The notes: a model not told the origin generated them from the sequence alone. Shown: positions 24,824 to 33,289, numbered from the stretch's first letter. The stretch: 64,000 nt of DNA from an uncultured Collinsella sp. (GCA_905209765.1 CAJLUE010000002.1:1-64000); one strand, 5' to 3'. Numbers and translations: made by a program.

Positions 24824-24950
24824 GATGGAGGTGCCGCAGCATTCCGTTGCGGCACCTCCATCGCCGCCCCTCACCTGCAAAGTCTCTCGATGGTGCCAAA
24901 GGTGCCATTGGCCCAGAAACTCTTTCCTGTTCTTTGGCACCTTCGGCACC
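24824..24950. repeat. nested inverted repeats (candidate origin or oriT)
   Basis: GATGGAGGTGCCGCA and its exact complement form a 15-bp hairpin (24824-24862) right after the helicase stop. GGTGCCAAA (24892) is inverted at 24933 (TTTGGCACC), and further GGTGCC/GGCACC words surround it. No T-run follows the first hairpin, so it is not a classic terminator. Rep-like or relaxase binding is possible; the downstream genes encode relaxosome proteins. Confidence 0.45.
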
Positions 24951-25039
24951 GCAACGTTTCGCCGCAGCTAGAAGCGTTACCAACGAAGAAGCTCAAATGA
25001 ATCGCCGGTACCCATACGGCACCGGCAGAGAGGAAAACC

Positions 25040-25528
25040 ATGATGGAACTTGTCAAGAAAATCAAATCGCATCTCGACGACCTCCTCGGGACCGTCCCCA
25101 AGCACAAGGACGACGCCGTCGGCTCCGTGCTCACCCATCTGCTGGAGTCCGACCCCGACCTGGGCTTCGCGCGCGCGGCGCGCCCTGTCGAACACCCGGG
25201 CTTCACGCGCATCGTCCGTGCCGGAATCGCCTACTACGCGAAGCCGGATTTCAAGATTCTGAACCCGTTCAAGGAAGGCGGGAACGGCGTCTACTTCGTC
25301 AAGGGCTGCAACGACGACCCGACCGGCATCTTCTTCACCGATGCCTACCGCGTCAACGATGCGGAATACGGCGACGCCATCGAGGCCTACCTCTTCGCCT
25401 ACGGCATCCCCCGCGATGACCTCGCCATGGTGCCCGTCACCTTCTGGCCCAGGACCTACGAGCGCACGCCCGAGAACATCGCCGCCCTCCGCGCCGTCGG
25501 TGCGCCCCTCCCGAACGAGGGACTCTAA
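25040..25528 (+). CDS. hypothetical protein of the mobilization region
   Basis: 162 residues starting MMELVKKIKSHLDDLLG with GAGAGGAAAA upstream. Features include GFTRIVRAGIAYYAKPDFKILNPFKEGGNGVYFVKGCNDDPTGIFFTD and an ending EGL. The pattern of mixed alpha/beta with a histidine and many acidic residues is not one I recognise. It lies just before the ribbon-helix-helix and relaxase genes; transcription in the same direction suggests a role in transfer or control. Confidence 0.65.
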   Translation: MMELVKKIKSHLDDLLGTVPKHKDDAVGSVLTHLLESDPDLGFARAARPVEHPGFTRIVRAGIAYYAKPDFKILNPFKEGGNGVYFVKGCNDDPTGIFFTDAYRVNDAEYGDAIEAYLFAYGIPRDDLAMVPVTFWPRTYERTPENIAALRAVGAPLPNEGL

Positions 25529-25529
25529 A

Positions 25530-25994
25530 ATGGCCGTCGGAAAAGACGGGTCGAAGGTCATGAGCCTCCGGCTCCCTGACAAGGCATATCGCCGCCTCCA
25601 CGCCTACGGGGTTTCCAAGGATCTTAGCGACAGCGCAGCCGCCCGCGAGCTCATCGCCGCCGGGCTCGCCTCCGACGGCCTGGCGCTCTACTCCACTGAG
25701 CTCGGAACCTATCTGCGCGGCGTCATGCAGCCGCTACTCGAGCAGCTCGACCACACGCTCGACGAACGTAACGCCGAGCAGGAGGACCGCATCGCGCGCG
25801 TCGTGCACCGTGCTACGCGCGCCTCTATCGTCGCGGCAATCGCGGCAGTCGAGGTCGAAAAGGGCACGTTCGAGGGCCTGGATGGCGTGAGCGCCTCGGA
25901 CATCTACGCCGCTTACGACAAGCAAGCCGGCCTCATGCAGCGCGGCATGACGCTCTCGGAGGCGAGGGGGCGCCTTTCTGATGGCAAGTCGTAG
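25530..25994 (+). CDS. ribbon-helix-helix mobilization accessory protein
   Basis: 154 residues from ATG 25530, 1 base after the previous stop codon, and overlapping the relaxase start. It opens MAVGKDGSKVMSLRLPDKAYRRLHAYGVSKDLSDSAAARELIAAGL, a CopG-type DNA-binding element. A helical stretch with conserved-looking KQAGLMQRGMTLSEARGRL follows. Small proteins like this bind the transfer origin and load the relaxase. The overlap with the relaxase supports that role. Confidence 0.65.
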   Translation: MAVGKDGSKVMSLRLPDKAYRRLHAYGVSKDLSDSAAARELIAAGLASDGLALYSTELGTYLRGVMQPLLEQLDHTLDERNAEQEDRIARVVHRATRASIVAAIAAVEVEKGTFEGLDGVSASDIYAAYDKQAGLMQRGMTLSEARGRLSDGKS

Positions 25995-27339
25995 CAGCCT
26001 CGTCGTGAACGCCCGCGTGCACCTCCCCGGGTCGCGCGGGCGTTCCGCCGTCATCACCAACAACATCGAATACGTCGCCACGCGCGAGGGAGCCGACAAG
26101 TCAGCCACCGTCGACGACCTCAGGCGCTCCGAGCTCGCTGAGAAGATGGGGCTCGTCGGCTACTACGCCGAGAGGCCCGGATCGACCGCGCTCTTCGACC
26201 AGAACGGGGCCGTCCCGCTCCGCACGGCCCGCAGGGAGCTCGAAAAGGCTGACGGCGCGATTGCTACCGTTGTGCTCAGCGTCCGTAGGGACGAGGCATG
26301 TGAGCTCGACCTCGCGTGCAAGGAGGACTGGCAGCGCTTCTGCCGCCGAAACCTCGCGCCGGCGCTTGCCGAGGCAATGGGCATCCCCGAGTCCAGCGTC
26401 CGTTGGGTAGCCGCCGAGCACGAAAACCACCCGAATTCCAAGCACGCGCACGTTATTGCGTGGTCGTCCGATGGCTCGTTCGATTCACTCATGGCCCGCA
26501 ACAGGCTCGACCGGGCTAGAAACGCGCTCACCGACGCGGCCCTGGCCCCGGCGCTCGCGGCCGAGTATGAGGCCCGCGACCTCGCGAGGTCGCGGGCGGT
26601 CGACGCCGTCCGCCAAATCCCCGCCGACGAGATTGGCGTCACGCTGCCTGCGGACGGCCGAATCTCCTACGCGCACCTCCGCCGCTGGCACCCAGATGTC
26701 GCCAAGGCCGTCGATGTCGCAATCGCGGAAGCAGGGTCGAGGCATCCTGAAATCAAAGGGGCGAGCGCCGCTTACAGCAAGTCCGTGGAGCGTTGCGCCG
26801 GCCTCAAAGGCCTCGAAAGCGTTGCGCGGGACCGCTACGTGAACGACGGCATGCAGGAGCTACACGCGCGCCAGGGCAACGCCCTGCTGAGGATCATTGC
26901 ACCCGACCGGACAACGGACCCCGAAAGGGAACTGATGAGGTCCGCAAGGCCGGACGGCGGGCCTGCAACGGAGCGCAAGCGCATGAAACTGCTCGTCGGC
27001 GAGGTCCGCGCCTGCGTCACCGGTGAAGATCTGGAGGGGGCGCGAGAAGCCGTCCGCGAGCTCAGGCCTATCCCGGAGAGGTGCCTCCGGTCATGTCCGT
27101 CCTACGCGCTTTCTATGGCAAAAGCCCCGGTTGCCGTGAGCAGAGCCCTTACCAAAGCGCTCGCATTCGCAACGGAGAACCCCAGAAACAAGAAGGATCT
27201 GTCAGATGAGGTCGGTCAGAAAGCCGAGCGCGCGCTCGCAAGGGCGCTCGCAGCCGCTGTATCGGCCGCGATCAGGGGCGATGCGGCGGGCATCGTGCTG
27301 GAACCGGCGAAAACGATAGTGAAGGGAATGATTCTATGA
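25981..27339 (+). CDS. relaxase (MobP-type)
   Basis: 452 residues. The metal-binding histidine motif of HUH relaxases is clear at 147-157: HENHPNSKHAHVIAW. Candidate active-site tyrosines lie near residue 31 or 61-62 (GLVGYYAERPGSTALF). The fold fits MobP-type relaxases of Gram-positive mobilizable elements. It would nick the element's origin of transfer and lead the strand into a conjugative channel. It is followed by and overlaps (ATGA) the coupling-protein gene. No conjugation-pore genes exist here, so the element should be mobilizable but not self-transmissible. Confidence 0.85.
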   Translation: MASRSSLVVNARVHLPGSRGRSAVITNNIEYVATREGADKSATVDDLRRSELAEKMGLVGYYAERPGSTALFDQNGAVPLRTARRELEKADGAIATVVLSVRRDEACELDLACKEDWQRFCRRNLAPALAEAMGIPESSVRWVAAEHENHPNSKHAHVIAWSSDGSFDSLMARNRLDRARNALTDAALAPALAAEYEARDLARSRAVDAVRQIPADEIGVTLPADGRISYAHLRRWHPDVAKAVDVAIAEAGSRHPEIKGASAAYSKSVERCAGLKGLESVARDRYVNDGMQELHARQGNALLRIIAPDRTTDPERELMRSARPDGGPATERKRMKLLVGEVRACVTGEDLEGAREAVRELRPIPERCLRSCPSYALSMAKAPVAVSRALTKALAFATENPRNKKDLSDEVGQKAERALARALAAAVSAAIRGDAAGIVLEPAKTIVKGMIL

Positions 27340-29276
27340 GCAAGCAGAAGAGCTTCAACATCGACGAGGCCGCGCACCTCAAGCGCTGCGTCGCCTCCGG
27401 CGCGATCATCGGAGCCATGATCGCGCTCGTGCTGCTGCCCGCGATATGGTATTGGTTGAGAGTGTGGATCGTCGGCACGGCAGTGACGCTCGCCAGCTTC
27501 GGCACCGCCATGGCGCCCGAGCTGCCCGGGACCATGTTCCAAAACCCGCTCGAAGTCCTGCCGGAGCTGATCCAGGACGATGCTTTCCTCGTGGGATGCG
27601 CGGCAACCCTCACTGTCTCAATGGCTGCCGGCATCTGGAACCATCTCGATTGGTCCCGTTGGCTCCACGACGGGACCTGGGTCGGCGGACGCCGCGCGCC
27701 CGGCGCGCCCATCCACGGCGACGCGAGGCTCATCTCGGCACACGGCGAACTTAAGCGCCGGAGCGAATCGTGGCAGGAAGGCGGCAGGCCCTCGGGCGGT
27801 ACGTTGGTCGTGGGCGAGATCGGGAGGAGCGTCAGGCTCATCGACTCGGTCCACGCCTGCATCCTCGCCGAAAGCGGAGAGGGCAAGAGCAGGCGCGTCG
27901 CCATTTTGTCAGCCTTGGCAAACTTCGAGCAAGGCCGCTCCCTCATCATCAACGACATCAAGGGCGAGCTCAGGGCCTTCCTTGAGCCTGTGTTCGAGAA
28001 GACGGGCACTCATCGCATCGTCGACGTGATGTTCGACGCGCCCGTATCCTCGGTTCGGTTCGATCCGCTCGAGAGGGCAAAGGAGGCCTTTAGGGCGGAG
28101 GGGGCCGGCGGCTGCGCACGGGAGCTGCGCGAGCTCGCGCGCTGCGTCGTGCCCGCGCCGTCGAAAGGCCAGCCGTTCTTCTACGACGGCGCTCGGAACC
28201 TCTTCGTCGGCATCTCCCTCGCCCTCATCGAGGACGCGTCCATCCCGGAAGACGAGAAGACTGTCATGTCCGTCGCTGCCACAATCTCGCCGTCAGGCGA
28301 CCAGGGCCCGCTTGACCGCATCGCCGCCCTGGCGGCATCTCTGTCCGCAGGAGACCCCGCCCTCCCCTTCCTCGGCGGACTCAACGGTGAGCACGGAGGC
28401 GGGCCTGGCATCGTCTCGACTCTGAGCAACTGCCTCACCGAGTACGTCGACGGCAACGTTGCCCGGATGCTTCACGACGACGAGTGCGGCCTCGGGGACA
28501 TCGGCGAGGAGCCCACGGCGGTCTTCATCTCATCGTCCTCGGCAACGGGCAACTACAAGAGACTCGTCCAGACGTTCGTTTCCCAAGCGCTCTCGGCGCT
28601 GCGTTCCTGCGCCGCAGGCCATGCCGGGCGCTGCCCCGTCGAAACCATCCTCCTCCTCGATGAGGCGGCGTCCCTCGGCCGCAACGAGAGGATTGTCCAG
28701 GACCTGGGAGAGATGCGCTCAGAAGGCGTCCATGTTCTCTGGTTCTGTCAGTCGCTCCTCCAGCTCCAGTCCGTCTCCGGCTACAGCCGAGAAGAAGCCG
28801 AGACGATACTCGACCTCCTCAAGGACAAGGTCGTTCTCTCCTGCTCCAACCTCGACACCGCGCGCAAGCTCTCGGAGTCGATGGGCTCCTACACGGCGGT
28901 CGCTCAGTCCACGAGCAGAACGAGGGGAACGAATACCGGCTCGACGGGCATGAGCGAGGGGCTCGTCCGCAGGCCGCTCATCACGCCCGACGAGCTCCAG
29001 CGTTGGACTGGCCGCGAGACGGGAGCCCTCGTGATCCACGACGGCGTACCTATGGCCTTCCCCAGCAGGGACGTCACCGAGACCTTCGTCGGGCCCATGC
29101 TCGGGATGACGTCCCCCGAAGCCGAACGGGCACTTATGGAGCAATCGACCGCTCGCCGCGAGATCAGGAACGAGACGGTACCGAAGATTTGGCAGGGCCC
29201 GACCGACCCCGGCGACGCGGCGATAGCACCAACGAAGCCGAAAACGGTGGCAGGATACGTTCCCGAGGGCTTCTAG
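27336..29276 (+). CDS. VirD4/TraG-type coupling protein
   Basis: 646 residues. Two N-terminal hydrophobic spans (residues 22-50 and 84-100) anchor it in the membrane. Walker A lies in LAESGEGKSRR near 178-186, followed by GRSLIINDIKGELRAF, and Walker B in TILLLDEAASLGR with D442-E443. The family links the relaxosome to a type IV secretion channel. The fourth base of the start codon overlaps the relaxase stop. A rightward terminator follows. Having its own coupling protein is a feature of many mobilizable elements of this class. Confidence 0.88.
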   Translation: MSKQKSFNIDEAAHLKRCVASGAIIGAMIALVLLPAIWYWLRVWIVGTAVTLASFGTAMAPELPGTMFQNPLEVLPELIQDDAFLVGCAATLTVSMAAGIWNHLDWSRWLHDGTWVGGRRAPGAPIHGDARLISAHGELKRRSESWQEGGRPSGGTLVVGEIGRSVRLIDSVHACILAESGEGKSRRVAILSALANFEQGRSLIINDIKGELRAFLEPVFEKTGTHRIVDVMFDAPVSSVRFDPLERAKEAFRAEGAGGCARELRELARCVVPAPSKGQPFFYDGARNLFVGISLALIEDASIPEDEKTVMSVAATISPSGDQGPLDRIAALAASLSAGDPALPFLGGLNGEHGGGPGIVSTLSNCLTEYVDGNVARMLHDDECGLGDIGEEPTAVFISSSSATGNYKRLVQTFVSQALSALRSCAAGHAGRCPVETILLLDEAASLGRNERIVQDLGEMRSEGVHVLWFCQSLLQLQSVSGYSREEAETILDLLKDKVVLSCSNLDTARKLSESMGSYTAVAQSTSRTRGTNTGSTGMSEGLVRRPLITPDELQRWTGRETGALVIHDGVPMAFPSRDVTETFVGPMLGMTSPEAERALMEQSTARREIRNETVPKIWQGPTDPGDAAIAPTKPKTVAGYVPEGF

Positions 29277-29323
29277 CCGCGTAATCGCCCATATCCAGCG
29301 GAAACGCCTCGATCAACTACGCG

Positions 29324-29361
29324 CCCGCACCCGCGTACTACACGCGGGTGCGGGTGTTTTT
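29324..29361 (+). terminator. intrinsic terminator after the coupling protein
   Basis: CCCGCACCCGCGT pairs perfectly with ACGCGGGTGCGGG around a 5-base loop and is followed by TGTTTTT. It closes the int-to-virD4 transcription unit. Confidence 0.9.
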
Positions 29362-29368
29362 CGTTTTA

Positions 29369-29458
29369 GGTGCAGGCATCTACCTGCGCTTTCGAACTCG
29401 GCGCGCCGAGTTGCGCCGTTTGCCTCCGGCGAAACGTAGTGGAGCCTTATCCTGCACC
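29369..29458. repeat. nested palindromes, candidate transfer origin
   Basis: GGTGCAGG (29369) is inverted as CCTGCACC (29451). Within it lie a GCAGG/CCTGC hairpin, a perfect 18-bp palindrome AACTCGG-CGCG-CCGAGTT (29395-29412) and CGTTT-GCC-TCC-GGC-GAAACG. This dense cruciform-forming stretch directly follows the mobilization genes. No nick-site match could be assigned. Confidence 0.35.
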
Positions 29459-29548
29459 GCCGCTTCGTGGCGGAAAACCGAATCCAAAGTGACGCGTAGC
29501 ATTCGAACCACAGCGCCGAAAAAATGACGTCAGAAGCCGGCAGCCGAA

Positions 29549-29779
29549 CTATCCATCGAACAGGTCTGAATCGAAAAACTCTCTCAGGGAAACGCCGAGC
29601 CCGCCTGCGATGCGCTCGATATTCTCGATTGAGACGTTGCGCTTGCCGGTCTCGACTTCGGCGAAGTAGGTGCGCGACATCTCGATGGAGTACGCGAAGG
29701 CCTCCTGGCTCAGGCCGAGCCCGGCCCTTAGCTCCTTGATGCGGAGTCCCACGCGCATCTTGGGGTCCAGCTGAGTCAT
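29549..29779 (-). CDS. small XRE-family regulator
   Basis: Start ATG 29779 with GGGAGG upstream; 76 residues. It has a full helix-turn-helix: VGLRIKELRAGLGLSQEAFAYSIEMSRTYFAEVETGKRNVSIENIERIAGGLGVSLREFF. It resembles immunity/regulator proteins of Gram-positive elements. It diverges from the surface-protein gene. The intervening 15-bp direct repeats are its likely operator, so it probably controls the surface protein and itself. Confidence 0.85.
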   Translation of the reverse strand: MTQLDPKMRVGLRIKELRAGLGLSQEAFAYSIEMSRTYFAEVETGKRNVSIENIERIAGGLGVSLREFFDSDLFDG

Positions 29780-29819
29780 CGACACCTCCCGTCCTTCGGT
29801 GTCAATGATTCAAGCCAAC

Positions 29820-29849
29820 CCTATATAAGTCACACCTATATAAGTGACA
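29820..29849. promoter_or_regulatory. 15-bp direct-repeat operator
   Basis: CCTATATAAGTCACA is followed at once by CCTATATAAGTGACA (14 of 15 identical). Each repeat carries a TATAAG -10-like element. It lies between the XRE regulator and the surface-protein gene. Confidence 0.7.
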
Positions 29850-29897
29850 ATTTGAAATACAATGCAAATATTGAAGTATCGCAATCAGGAAGGAGCC

Positions 29898-31160
29898 ATG
29901 GTGGTTACGGAGATTCCGAAGGTGACGGACGATATGGTCTCCGGGGATGCAGTGGAAAAGGAAGAGGGGAAACCTTTCATGCTCTTCGGGCGCGAGTTCT
30001 CCCGCAAGCAGGTCTGCGCGGCTGGTGCAGGAATCCTCTGTGCGGCGCTCCTCATTGGCTGCGGTGGGTATGTCATCACACATGCCGGGTGGACGGGTAA
30101 AGCGAATGTCCCTGCGGTGTTCCAGAAGGCGGGCGATGAGAAGCAGGACATGGTACTTACCCTTGAGGTAAAGGCTGACGGCTGGGATGCGGACACTTCC
30201 ACGCCCGTTATCGCCCATATAGAGGATGCGGACGGGAAGGTGGACTTCTACACCGCCATCGCCGCGAACAAGCAGGTGACCGTAGAGGTCGGCAAGTCCG
30301 GCACCTACACCGTCACCCTCATCCCGCCGGTGAACGCGGACGGCTCTACCTATAAGGCAGCGTCCAGTAAGGTCAAGGCCGGGAAAGATGACAAGAAAAC
30401 GAACAGTACCGTCATCACGCTCGAAAAGGTGGATGCGGACAAGGTGACGAAGGATGACCTGACAGCTATTGCCAAGGACGTTGCAGCAGCCGTGAAGAAG
30501 GGCGATTCCACCCTGACCGGAGACAAGGGCGCGGCGGTCGCGAAGAAGTTCGAGGACAACATCAAGAAGAACCCGAACGCCGACGCGGATGTCGTCGAGA
30601 AGGAGAGCGAAAAGGCGCAGGAGACGGCCAAGGAGGACAAGTCTGACGCGAAGACCCCGGAGACCTCCGACAACAAGAAGAACGATTCCGGTTCCAAGAA
30701 CGATAGCGGAAACAACGGCTCTGGAAATAAGTCGGACAGCAAGCCGAGCGGAAGCAACAATAGCAACTCCGGTAGCTCCTCGAAGAAGGATGACACCCCG
30801 GCGCATGTCCATAAGTACGATATCTATCATCCGGCAGTAACCCACACGGAGACCGTGCATCATCCGGCAGTGACTCATACGGAGAACGTGCATCATCCGG
30901 CAGTAACCCATACGGAGTCACATTCCATCTGCAATGGGTGTGGAGCTGATATTACAGGTTATGAGCGAAACCATGCGGAAAGTGCCATGTTGGCCGGGAA
31001 TGCAGCGTGTGGAGCATGGCATTCGGAGCCGCGAACCGTGACGGATTCCGCAGCATGGGATGAAACGGTCACCGTGACGGATTCCAAGGCGTGGGATGAA
31101 ACGGTCACCGTGACGGATTCGCCTGCGTACTACACCTGCTCCTGCGGTGCCACGAAGTAG
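29898..31160 (+). CDS. membrane-anchored surface protein with His/Thr-rich repeats and zinc-ribbon-like end
   Basis: Start taken at 29898 (MVVTEIPKVTDD, AAGGAG close upstream); 420 residues. A cytosolic N-terminus of about 40 residues, one membrane span (VCAAGAGILCAALLIGCGGYVIT), and an extracellular beta-type domain (VLTLEVKADGWDADTSTPVIAHIEDADGK...) come first. A long Ser/Asn/Lys/Asp-rich linker follows. The end holds three YHPAVTHTE-type repeats, then CNGCGADITG...CGAWH and two AWDETVTVTDS repeats before CSCGATK. Four or more cysteines and histidines suggest metal binding. Likely an element-encoded cell-surface protein; function unknown. Confidence 0.75.
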   Translation: MVVTEIPKVTDDMVSGDAVEKEEGKPFMLFGREFSRKQVCAAGAGILCAALLIGCGGYVITHAGWTGKANVPAVFQKAGDEKQDMVLTLEVKADGWDADTSTPVIAHIEDADGKVDFYTAIAANKQVTVEVGKSGTYTVTLIPPVNADGSTYKAASSKVKAGKDDKKTNSTVITLEKVDADKVTKDDLTAIAKDVAAAVKKGDSTLTGDKGAAVAKKFEDNIKKNPNADADVVEKESEKAQETAKEDKSDAKTPETSDNKKNDSGSKNDSGNNGSGNKSDSKPSGSNNSNSGSSSKKDDTPAHVHKYDIYHPAVTHTETVHHPAVTHTENVHHPAVTHTESHSICNGCGADITGYERNHAESAMLAGNAACGAWHSEPRTVTDSAAWDETVTVTDSKAWDETVTVTDSPAYYTCSCGATK

Positions 31161-31277
31161 CGGAAGCCGCCGAATTCTAGGCCGTAGCGGTCAGGCATCA
31201 GATTGAGATCTAATGATGCCACCCGGGCGCACGAGTCTCAGTATCCTCCATGTTCCCGAGTCACCTTAGCCAAGGTT

Positions 31278-31370
31278 CCAAGGGGCACCGCCCCTTGGCG
31301 CGCAGGGGTTCGGGGATGGCGCGAGGCATCCCCGGAAAAGCTGGCGCGGGCATGCCGATGGCATGCCCGC
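31278..31370. repeat. array of three hairpins, copy 1
   Basis: Three perfect or near-perfect hairpins in a row: CCAAGGGGC/GCCCCTTGG (31278-31298), CGGGGATG/CATCCCCG (31311-31334) and GCGGGCATGCC/GGCATGCCCGC (31346-31370). The same three-hairpin order, with changed bases in the third stem, occurs at 43598-43699. Both sit just past the 3' end of the related genes at 31387 and 43714. Confidence 0.6.
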
Positions 31371-31386
31371 GTTCTCCGTATGCGCC

Positions 31387-31680
31387 TCACCCCTCTCCGG
31401 CAACGTACACGGTCCGGCCGCTCTCGCAGTCAATGCTCTCCACGTCGCCGAATCCGATGCGGACGGCAGCCCATCCGCCCCCGTCCTCCACCAAGGCATC
31501 GGCCTCGTCGCGTGCGTCCGAGACGAGTCGCCCGAGTTCGGGCGACCCCTCCGGAGCAGTACCCACCTCGAACGCCCCGCCCTCGCCGCCCGACTCAAAC
31601 TCGACGACGACAGTCAGCGCGACGGCTCCGCCCGGGGACTTGCCGAATCTGCCCACGGCGCCAACCTCGTCCATCTCCAT
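31387..31680 (-). CDS. hypothetical protein related to the C-terminal half of the 43714 gene product
   Basis: 97 residues. The core VVEFESGGEGGAFEVGTAPEGSPELGRLVSDARDEADALVEDGGGWAAVRIGFGDVESIDCESGRTVY matches the last 75 residues of the 200-residue protein at 43714-44316 (about two thirds identical). The N-terminal DUF4313-like half is absent and a different 24-residue start is present. It is immediately downstream of the DUF2958 gene (5 bases), as is the long version. Function unknown; it belongs to the accessory set of Gram-positive integrative elements. Confidence 0.6.
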   Translation of the reverse strand: MEMDEVGAVGRFGKSPGGAVALTVVVEFESGGEGGAFEVGTAPEGSPELGRLVSDARDEADALVEDGGGWAAVRIGFGDVESIDCESGRTVYVAGEG

Positions 31681-31684
31681 GGAG

Positions 31685-31984
31685 CTACCTCCTCCTGACG
31701 GCGCTGAGCGGCTTCGGGGAGAAGTGCTCGTCGCGCTCGACGGCAGCGAACCCCATCTGGCGGTTCAGCTCGGCCATCTCCTTGATGCTGAAGTAGCCGA
31801 GCTCGTCGTCGTAGCCCTCGACGAGGCCGAACGCCTCGTCCGTGCCGTCGAACTCGAGCAGCCACCAGTCCCATCCGTTCACGCACGAGAAGTAGTGGGC
31901 GTAGACCGTGGGGTCCTCCGCTCCGTCCTGCTCGTAGAGCCTCGGCGCCGTCTTGGCGATTTCCTCGGTCATCAGCTGCTGCAT
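31685..31984 (-). CDS. DUF2958 protein, copy 1
   Basis: 99 residues starting MQQLMTEEIAKTAPRLYEQDG behind ACGGAGGAAG. Landmarks are DPTVYAHYFSCVNGWDWWLLEFDG, EAFGLVEGYDDELGYFSIKEM and RDEHFSPKPL, all typical of DUF2958. This family is common on plasmids and integrative elements; biochemical role unknown. The gene is identical in sequence to that at 44321 except for the stop codon (TAG here, TAA there). Longer in-frame starts upstream lie in non-coding repeat DNA and are rejected. Confidence 0.8.
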   Translation of the reverse strand: MQQLMTEEIAKTAPRLYEQDGAEDPTVYAHYFSCVNGWDWWLLEFDGTDEAFGLVEGYDDELGYFSIKEMAELNRQMGFAAVERDEHFSPKPLSAVRRR

Positions 31985-32207
31985 GTCTTCCTCCGTTCCG
32001 GGCACGTGGCCCTCAACATCTCGCCCCTGCGGGCAAAGCCGAATGGCGACGCCGCGCGTCGTCGTCGGCTTTGCTCCCTGCAAAGCCGCACCGGAGCGAA
32101 GACGGGTCAAGGGAGGTCCATGACGACCTCCACCAACCGGAGCGGAGCGGAGGTTTGTGCGGGGTCTCATGGGCCCCCTTGACGCGGCGTAGCGGAGGTG
32201 CCACCCG
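31686..32207. repeat. 522-bp direct repeat, left copy
   Basis: Identical by eye to 44322-44843 with no gaps (offset 12,636). It contains the DUF2958 gene and 220 noncoding bases. The noncoding part has a large inverted repeat (GTCAAGGGAGGTCCATGA against TCATGGGCCCCCTTGAC) around CCTCC...GGAGG. Flanks differ on both sides. Confidence 0.85.
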
Positions 32208-32338
32208 GCCGCGGAGCCGTGGCCATACGCCGGCGCACGCCGTGTCGCGGCAGCAAAAAGGCCCGTTGCCGGCGGGCCCGAAGGAAAGGAGTTGTTTTTC
32301 AGGTACGCCGGAAACACCAGGCACGAACCGAGTGCCGT

Positions 32339-32692
32339 TTATCCGACCGGATTCTTGATCTCCATCGAGTCGAAGGCCCAGACCCACCAGCGGACCGTAT
32401 CCGCCCGGTCTCGTCCAACCGACCTTTCGAGATACATGGCAGTCTTCCACCGGCCGAACCTCACCGTGTACGACTGGCTGCTGCTTCCGTTCAGCACCGG
32501 ACCGGGAGGCATGACCTCAAGGATCTCGTCAACGAGGAACCTCCTGCCGTCGGGCCAGAGGACCGCGAACGGGCGAACCTCGCCCGAACTCGATGTCCTC
32601 ACCATGACGTCGACATACTGCTTGTGGGCGCGACGGCTGTGATCGGGCCCAACCGACCGGGCGGTGCACTCGCCGGTGAAAACGTCCCTCAT
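32339..32692 (-). CDS. hypothetical protein, paralogue of the upstream gene product
   Basis: 117 residues. QYVDVMVRTSSSGEVRPFAVLWPDGRRFLVDEILEVM is followed by SYTVRFGRWKTAMYLERS and VRWWVWAF. It shares its plan (strand, DGR turn, strand, aromatic end) with the protein at 32689-33003, from which it is translated by an ATGA overlap. Beta-rich small protein of unknown function; probably an old tandem duplication. Confidence 0.6.
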   Translation of the reverse strand: MRDVFTGECTARSVGPDHSRRAHKQYVDVMVRTSSSGEVRPFAVLWPDGRRFLVDEILEVMPPGPVLNGSSSQSYTVRFGRWKTAMYLERSVGRDRADTVRWWVWAFDSMEIKNPVG

Positions 32693-33003
32693 ATGGCTGT
32701 CGCCGCCATGCCGGAACCCTTAGCGACGAACCATCTGCCGTTTTCCCACCAGACCGTCTTTCGCTGCTTGGCGATACAAACGTCTATCTCGACGCAAAGG
32801 TTGCCAAATATCGCGCGGCCGTACTCTCGGCGGGCGTAAATGCTCTCCACCGTCCACGATCGCCCGTCGGCCCAATGGATAACCCAGGGGTCGGCCGGTC
32901 CATGGTTGGGGCCGACGGTACCCTTGGCATCGACGTCAACGTAGATTCGCCGCTCCTCGACCGGTATTCCGCATGTGCCCGCCAGGCTGTGCTTATGGAA
33001 CAA
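32689..33003 (-). CDS. hypothetical protein, first of a paralogous pair
   Basis: 104 residues. It contains IYVDVDAKGTVGPNHGPADPWVIHWADGRSWTVESIYARREYGRAIFGNLCVEIDVCIAKQRKTVWWENGRWFV. The repeated motif W-x-DGR-x-(F/W)-x-V-(D/E)-x-I and the W-W ending are shared with the downstream paralogue. It diverges from the small gene at 33083. No known family recognised. Confidence 0.6.
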   Translation of the reverse strand: MFHKHSLAGTCGIPVEERRIYVDVDAKGTVGPNHGPADPWVIHWADGRSWTVESIYARREYGRAIFGNLCVEIDVCIAKQRKTVWWENGRWFVAKGSGMAATAI

Positions 33004-33082
33004 GGCCGCTCCTCCCCATTAGTACGAACAATTGTTCCATTATGACATACTGAAGGGACACTCTAATGATGGGAGACACACC

Positions 33083-33289
33083 ATGACCGATGAAGAACAG
33101 GGACAGTTCTACGATGTCGTATACGAGATGCGCGGGTTTGCCGCCACGCTCCTCGCGGCATCGCGCGGTGACCTTCAGGAGCCCGACAAAATCATCGAGT
33201 ACGCCGCGTCGCAAATCGAGCATCTCGCTGATCGCCTCATCGTCGGCATCACGGGACAAACGGATAGAGACCGAAACGAGAACGACTAA
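33083..33289 (+). CDS. small hypothetical protein
   Basis: 68 residues from ATG 33083 (GGAGACACACC upstream). Acidic, helical: MTDEEQGQFYDVVYEMRGFAATLLAASRGDLQEPDKIIEYAASQIEHLADRLIVGI. It diverges from the paralogous pair. It could be an accessory or regulatory protein of the plasmid module; no family recognised. Confidence 0.5.
   Translation: MTDEEQGQFYDVVYEMRGFAATLLAASRGDLQEPDKIIEYAASQIEHLADRLIVGITGQTDRDRNEND

Noticed and set aside
29461..29548. A tRNA-like ATTCGAACC stretch near 29500
   Set aside because: No acceptor, D or anticodon stems could be formed around it.
30825..30925. Regularly spaced repeats that could suggest a CRISPR array
   Set aside because: They are in-frame protein repeats (HHPAVTHTE) of the surface-protein gene with no unique spacers.
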